Origin: Streptacidiphilus albus JL83
Lineage (GTDB): Bacteria; Actinomycetota; Actinomycetes; Streptomycetales; Streptomycetaceae
Reading direction: 5' to 3'
Assembly (NCBI RefSeq): GCF_000744705.1
Contig: NZ_JQML01000001.1
Location: 2,542,001-2,606,000, forward strand
DNA: 64,000 bases
The first letter of the stretch is position 1, and every line of letters starts with the position of its first letter. The translations under genes and the position numbers were made by a program. Below, piece by piece: positions 57,396-64,000 of this stretch. The notes beneath the pieces were generated by a model. That model searched no databases, had not been told where the DNA came from, and saw only the letters and a list, made by a program, of their open reading frames with translations.

Positions 57396-58355
57396 CTACT
57401 CGCCCTGGCCGTCGCCCTGCTCGGCCAGGAACTCCTCGAAGGCCCGGCCCAGCTCGTCGGCCGAGGGCAGGTCGGTCGGCTCGGCCAGCAGGTTCTCCCG
57501 GTCGGCCGCGCCGGCCACCGCGTCGTACTGCTGCTCCAGACCGGCCACGGCGCTGCGCAGCTCCCCGTCGCCCTCGGCGATCTGCTGGTCGATGTCGGTG
57601 CGCACCTCGGCCTGCCGGCTCCGGAGCGAGACGCCCGGCAGCACCAGCCCGGTGGAGCCCTGGATCGCCTCCAGCACCGCCACCGCGGCCTGCGGGTAGG
57701 GGGTCCGGGCCAGGTAGTGCGGGACGTGGGTGGCGAAGCCGATGACGTCGTGGCCGGCCTCGGCCAGCCGGAACTCCAGCAGCGCCGCGATGCTCGCCGG
57801 GACCTGCACCTTCTCGAACCAGCGCGGGTAGAGCCCGAGCAGGTCCTCGCGGTTGCCGTGCGGGGTCAGTCCGACCGGCCGGGTGTGCGGCACGCCCATC
57901 GGGATCCCGTGGAAGTTCACCGTCAGCCGCACCCCCAGCCGCTCCACCACCTGGAGCACGGCCGCGCCGAAGCGCTCCCACTCGACGTCCGGCTCCGATC
58001 CGCTGAGCAGCAGGAACGGCGCCCCGGTGGAGTCGTGCAGCAGGTGCAGGTCGATCGCCGGGGCCTCGTAGGAGGTCCACTTGTCCCGGTCGAAGACCAT
58101 GGCCGGGCGCCGGGCCCGGTAGTCCACCAGCCGGTCCGCGTCGAAGCGCGCCAGCAGCTGCCGGTCGTCGTCCTCCAACAGGTGCTCGACGACCTGCGCG
58201 CCGGCCTCCCCGGCGTCCATGAAGCCCTCGAAGAAGTGCAGCAGCACGGGACCGGAAGCCGCTCCGGCCGCCTCGCCGCCACGCGTGCCGAAGGCTGCCT
58301 CCACGGCGGCCAGGGCCTGCGGCTCGAATGCGTACAGCGCCTGCGGATCAAGCAC
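57396..58355 (-). CDS. PAC2 family protein
   Basis: The 319-residue protein has the PAC2 (proteasome-assembly chaperone-like) fold of actinobacteria: [64 protein letters not shown]. The Glu/Asp-rich C-terminus follows. I use GTG 58355 ([12 protein letters not shown]); a TTG two codons earlier is possible. It converges on the esterase gene. Confidence 0.88.
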   Translation of the reverse strand: MLDPQALYAFEPQALAAVEAAFGTRGGEAAGAASGPVLLHFFEGFMDAGEAGAQVVEHLLEDDDRQLLARFDADRLVDYRARRPAMVFDRDKWTSYEAPAIDLHLLHDSTGAPFLLLSGSEPDVEWERFGAAVLQVVERLGVRLTVNFHGIPMGVPHTRPVGLTPHGNREDLLGLYPRWFEKVQVPASIAALLEFRLAEAGHDVIGFATHVPHYLARTPYPQAAVAVLEAIQGSTGLVLPGVSLRSRQAEVRTDIDQQIAEGDGELRSAVAGLEQQYDAVAGAADRENLLAEPTDLPSADELGRAFEEFLAEQGDGQGE

Positions 58356-58780
58356 GGTCAACCCAATCTTTCGAGGTCATCGGTAGAGGTCCGGACCCTG
58401 CGGCGGGCGGACGACACTCACTGGGACCAGCATCCCGGACCACGCGTTCATTCCCGAACCCGGGAGCCCCGCGACGCTCCTTCAAGTCTCCCGCGCGGCG
58501 CGGGATGACTTAACCCCGTGAGGCCGGTATGGTCCTCTCGCTGCCCGCATTGCTGCCGTCGGCAGACGTGGCAGAGTTCTACCTTCGCTCGACCCCCGCA
58601 TCGCACCTTGCCTTCACCTGGCCGCCCGCTGTCCTTCGCGCTCTCGTTCCTTCCTCGGCCATCTTTCGGACACACACTGTCCCCTCGCTCCCTGCGCCGC
58701 CACGGCTGACGCGCTCCGTCGCCGTACCCGGATCCCGGCAGGTTGCACCCCCCTGTCCCGACCGCTGAAGGATCAGGCCC
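58356..58780. other. Intergenic region between PAC2 and GNAT genes
   Basis: 425 bp without a supported gene. The middle, 58530-58700, is pyrimidine-rich on the plus strand and has two short open frames that look like chance. The ribosome site for the GNAT gene is weak. Confidence 0.5.
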
Positions 58781-59467
58781 GTGCCCGAATCCGTCTTCCT
58801 CCTCGGCCGTACCGTGCGGCTGGAGCCCCTCGCGGAGCGCCACATCGAGGCGCTTGCCGCAGCGTCCGCCGAGGATCGCAGCAGTTATGCCTTCACCCCC
58901 GTCCCCCACGGGGTGGAGGCCACCGCGCGCTACGTCGCGGACGCCCTGGCCGCCCAGCAGGCCGGTCACGCCCTGCCGTTCGCCACGCTCAGAGCCTCGG
59001 ACGGGCTGGTCGTCGGCTCGACCAGGTTCCTCAACCTCGACTACTGGCAGGGCCCGGTGATCTGGCCGCCGGCCCCGCGCGGGCCGGTCGGCGATCCGCT
59101 GTCGGCGATCCCGGACGCCGCCGAGATCGGCGCGACCTGGCTGTCCTCCCGGGCCCAGGGCACCGGGATCAACACCGAGGCCAAGCTGCTGATGCTCCGC
59201 CACGCCTTCGAGACCTGGGGCGTGCGCCGGGTCTCGATGCGCGCGGACGCCCGCAACGCCCGTTCCCGGGCCGCGATCGAACGGCTGGGCGCGGTCCTGG
59301 AGGGCGTCCACCGGGCCCACACCCGGGGCCTGGACGGCCTGGTCCGGGGCACCGCCTTCTACTCGATCCTGGACGAGGAGTGGCCCGGGGCCCGGGCCCA
59401 GCTGGAGCGCCGGGTCGAGGCCCCGCGGGTGGTCGCCGCCGAGACCCGCCCGCTGATCTCGGCCTGA
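58781..59467 (+). CDS. GNAT-family N-acetyltransferase
   Basis: This 228-residue protein is of the RimJ/RimL type. It opens with LGRTVRLEPLAERHIEAL. The acetyl-CoA loop is at TWLSSRAQGTGINTEAKLLMLRHAFE, followed by NARSRAAIERLGAVLEGVHR. The substrate cannot be named. The GTG start at 58781 follows CTGAAGGATCAGGCCC. A hairpin follows. Confidence 0.9.
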   Translation: MPESVFLLGRTVRLEPLAERHIEALAAASAEDRSSYAFTPVPHGVEATARYVADALAAQQAGHALPFATLRASDGLVVGSTRFLNLDYWQGPVIWPPAPRGPVGDPLSAIPDAAEIGATWLSSRAQGTGINTEAKLLMLRHAFETWGVRRVSMRADARNARSRAAIERLGAVLEGVHRAHTRGLDGLVRGTAFYSILDEEWPGARAQLERRVEAPRVVAAETRPLISA

Positions 59468-59506
59468 CCCGCTCCGGGGCACGCAAGGCTCCAGGAGCAC
59501 GAAAAA

Positions 59507-59549
59507 CCGGGGCGGTGGACGGACGCCATTGTCCGTACCACCGCCCCGG
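59507..59549. terminator. Bidirectional terminator between GNAT gene and ppdK
   Basis: An 18-bp stem with one bulged A and a 6-nt loop lies 40 bp after the GNAT stop. It also follows ppdK on the other strand. Confidence 0.88.
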
Positions 59550-59716
59550 CCTGGTACACGGCGGCTACTCTGCGCCGAGCTCCGCCGCGTCGGTCGCGGG
59601 CAGCGCCCCCTCCTGGTTCCTCATCCTTGGTCGGGGACGGGGCATGCGGAGGGGGGTTTCCCGCGCTGACACCGGGTGAGGGCCGCCCTTGAGGGAAGGG
59701 CCCCGGTGAGGGTGTG

Positions 59717-62425
<2,709 letters not shown>

Positions 62426-62917
62426 GGTTTCGGTCTCCTGCCGCACGGTTGCCCTGACGCCGGAGAACATACCCAGATCGAAGGCCGTTCAGCTCCCCCA
62501 TTGGGTCGACAGTGCCTTCTACCCGGGGGTAACCCGATAGATCGAAAGCACCGGATCAGCCTTCGCCTGCGAAAGTAAAATCGTCGGGGTGACGCTAGGC
62601 TGCGTTCGACTAGTGAACGCATGGACACCACAAGATCACACGATCATGACCTACCGCACCCGCTGGATGGCGAACGGGTTACCTTGGCTTGATCCCCTGT
62701 ACGCAATCCCCCGTTCATGACACGTGCACGTTCGAAAGCCGATCCGCCCCCCGCGCCACCTGCTGTTTTACGTCCAACTGACGCAAAGTGAGCGCCGATG
62801 TGGCCAGAGTCACGTCCTCCGGCGGGGCCCGCCTCAGCCCGCGTGCGTAGGGTTCCTCACCCTGGGAGTCCGGCCGCGTACCGTCCGCCGTGATCATTTG
62901 CCGAAGACAGGGCGCGC
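62426..62917. other. Intergenic region upstream of ppdK
   Basis: 492 bp with no supported gene. The stretch 62540-62720 is AT-richer than surroundings and probably carries the ppdK promoter and the end of the dusB transcript. No strong hairpin found. Confidence 0.5.
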
Positions 62918-64000
62918 TCAGCCGCCGGAGCTGTCCAGCTCGGCGTCGGCGCCGGGGACCGCACAGTCGTAGGGGTCGTCCAGCCAGCCCTCGGGCAGCA
63001 CCACCCGGTTCGCGCCGGAGGTACGGCCGCGCGGGCCGTCCGCGCTCTCCGGCCAGCTCTGCTCCTGGTCGACCTGGGCCAGCAGCTCCGCCAGCTCGTC
63101 CAGCGAGGAGGCCAGGCCGAGGCCCCGGCGCAGGTCGGAGCCGACCGAGAAGCCCTTGGTGTACCAGGCGACGTGCTTGCGGAAGTCCACCACGCCGTGC
63201 CGCTCGTCGCCGATCCACTCGCCCAGCAGCTGGGCGTGCCGGTGCATCACCTTGGCGACGTAGGTGAAGTCGGGGCGCGCATACTGCGTCTCGCCCTCGA
63301 AGACCGAGACCAGCTCCTTGAACAGCCACGGGCGGCCCAGGCAGCCGCGGCCCACCACCACGCCGTCGCAGCCGGTCTCGCGGACCATCCGCACCGCGTC
63401 GTCGGCCGACCAGATGTCGCCGTTGCCCAGCACCGGGACGTGCGCGGGCACCGCCTCGCGCAGCCGGGCGATCGAGGACCAGTCGGCGACGCCGCTGTAG
63501 TGCTGGATCGCGGTCCGGCCGTGCAGCGCGATCGCGGCCACGCCCTCCTCCGCGCCGATCCGGCCGGCGTCCAGGTAGGTCATGTGGTCGTCGTCGATGC
63601 CCTTGCGCATCTTCATGGTGACCGGCAGGCGCCCGGCCCCGGCGACCGCCTCGCGGAGGATCTGCCGCATCAGGTTGCGCTTGTACGGCAGCGCCGAGCC
63701 GCCGCCGCGGCGGGTGACCTTGGGCACCGGGCAGCCGAAGTTGAGGTCGATGTGGTCGGCCAGGTCCTCCTCGGCGATCATCCGGGCCGCGCGGCCGACG
63801 ATGGCCGGGTCCACCCCGTAGAGCTGGATGGAGCGGGGCTGCTCGGAGGCGTCGAAACGGATCAGCCGCATGGTCTTCTGGTCCCGCTCGACCAGCGCCC
63901 GGGTGGTGATCATCTCCGAGACGAACAGGCCCTTGCCGCCGCTCTGCTCCCGGCACAGGCTGCGGAACGGGGCGTTGGTGATGCCCGCCATCGGCGCGAG
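62918..64000 (-). CDS. dusB: tRNA-dihydrouridine synthase, 5' end outside the window
   Basis: The visible 360 residues begin inside the DusB start (LAPMAGITNAPFRSLCREQ) and contain HIDLNFGCPVPKVTRRGGGSAL (the flavin and catalytic Cys region) and VGRGCLGRPWLFKEL. The usual N-terminal 10-20 residues lie beyond 64000. It makes dihydrouridine in tRNA D loops. The C-terminal 50 residues are an acidic, proline-rich extension. Confidence 0.93.
   Translation of the reverse strand, partial: LAPMAGITNAPFRSLCREQSGGKGLFVSEMITTRALVERDQKTMRLIRFDASEQPRSIQLYGVDPAIVGRAARMIAEEDLADHIDLNFGCPVPKVTRRGGGSALPYKRNLMRQILREAVAGAGRLPVTMKMRKGIDDDHMTYLDAGRIGAEEGVAAIALHGRTAIQHYSGVADWSSIARLREAVPAHVPVLGNGDIWSADDAVRMVRETGCDGVVVGRGCLGRPWLFKELVSVFEGETQYARPDFTYVAKVMHRHAQLLGEWIGDERHGVVDFRKHVAWYTKGFSVGSDLRRGLGLASSLDELAELLAQVDQEQSWPESADGPRGRTSGANRVVLPEGWLDDPYDCAVPGADAELDSSGG

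Noticed and set aside
58518-58768. Two short plus-strand frames before the GNAT gene
   Set aside because: Low-quality codon use and no ribosome site or homologue that I recognise; the region is pyrimidine-rich.

Overview
The DNA is very GC-rich, with third-position G/C bias, GTG starts and Streptomyces-type gene order, so it comes from the chromosome of a Streptomycetaceae actinomycete. The block peroxiredoxin / DUF3052 / aceE, the block fasR-fabD-fabH-acpP-fabF and the block sigma factor / dnaG / dgt / ppdK / dusB are all chromosomal housekeeping context in this family. Two secreted S53 sedolisins and a G1 glutamic endopeptidase, both families of acid-acting proteases, make an acid-adapted genus such as Streptacidiphilus a reasonable guess. 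That is an inference only.

Layout. 1-5107: remains of integrative elements stacked at a tRNA-Val gene. A 4,732-bp remnant carries an APH-type kinase, an XRE regulator and three small genes. It lies between two copies of the tRNA 3' end, each preceded by the C-terminal end of a decayed tyrosine integrase. 5245-13509: a coiled-coil protein, an FmdB zinc ribbon and a Ter-type stress cluster. The cluster contains a HAD phosphatase, an 864-residue PRTase-TRSP-StiP-PELOTA fusion, a citrate-lyase-like aldolase, a TerD protein with a proline-rich tail and a TerA-like protein. 14044-18903: a DUF2637 membrane protein, a ROK regulator, a TerC-like membrane protein and two canonical TerD proteins. 19053-25625: AhpE-type peroxiredoxin, a frameshifted gene, DUF3052, aceE, a G1 peptidase and a small protein. 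26037-30435: secreted hydrolase, MerR/aldo-keto reductase pair, beta-lactamase-fold hydrolase and pirin. 30576-35870: type II fatty acid synthase core with its PucR-type regulator. 36065-40594: two paralogous sedolisins with matching promoters and leaders. 40936-49918: DUF3145, LacI regulator, reductase/MarR pair, tRNA-Met, DUF4232 lipoprotein, PemK/MazF-like protein, two tRNA-Asn, sugar kinase and a principal-type sigma factor. 50296-64000: dnaG, FAD reductase, dgt, trypsin-like protease, esterase, PAC2 protein, GNAT acetyltransferase, ppdK and the 3' part of dusB (the gene runs off the window).

How the genes fit together. The Ter genes fall in two nearby groups. One makes or handles a predicted nucleoside-like metabolite; the other is a membrane TerC-like protein plus Ca-binding TerD proteins next to a peroxiredoxin, which suggests a shared envelope/oxidative stress role. 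The fab genes form the malonyl-ACP and chain-extension core, fed by acetyl-CoA from AceE, and PpdK links pyruvate and PEP. Strong hairpins separate most transcription units and are listed individually.
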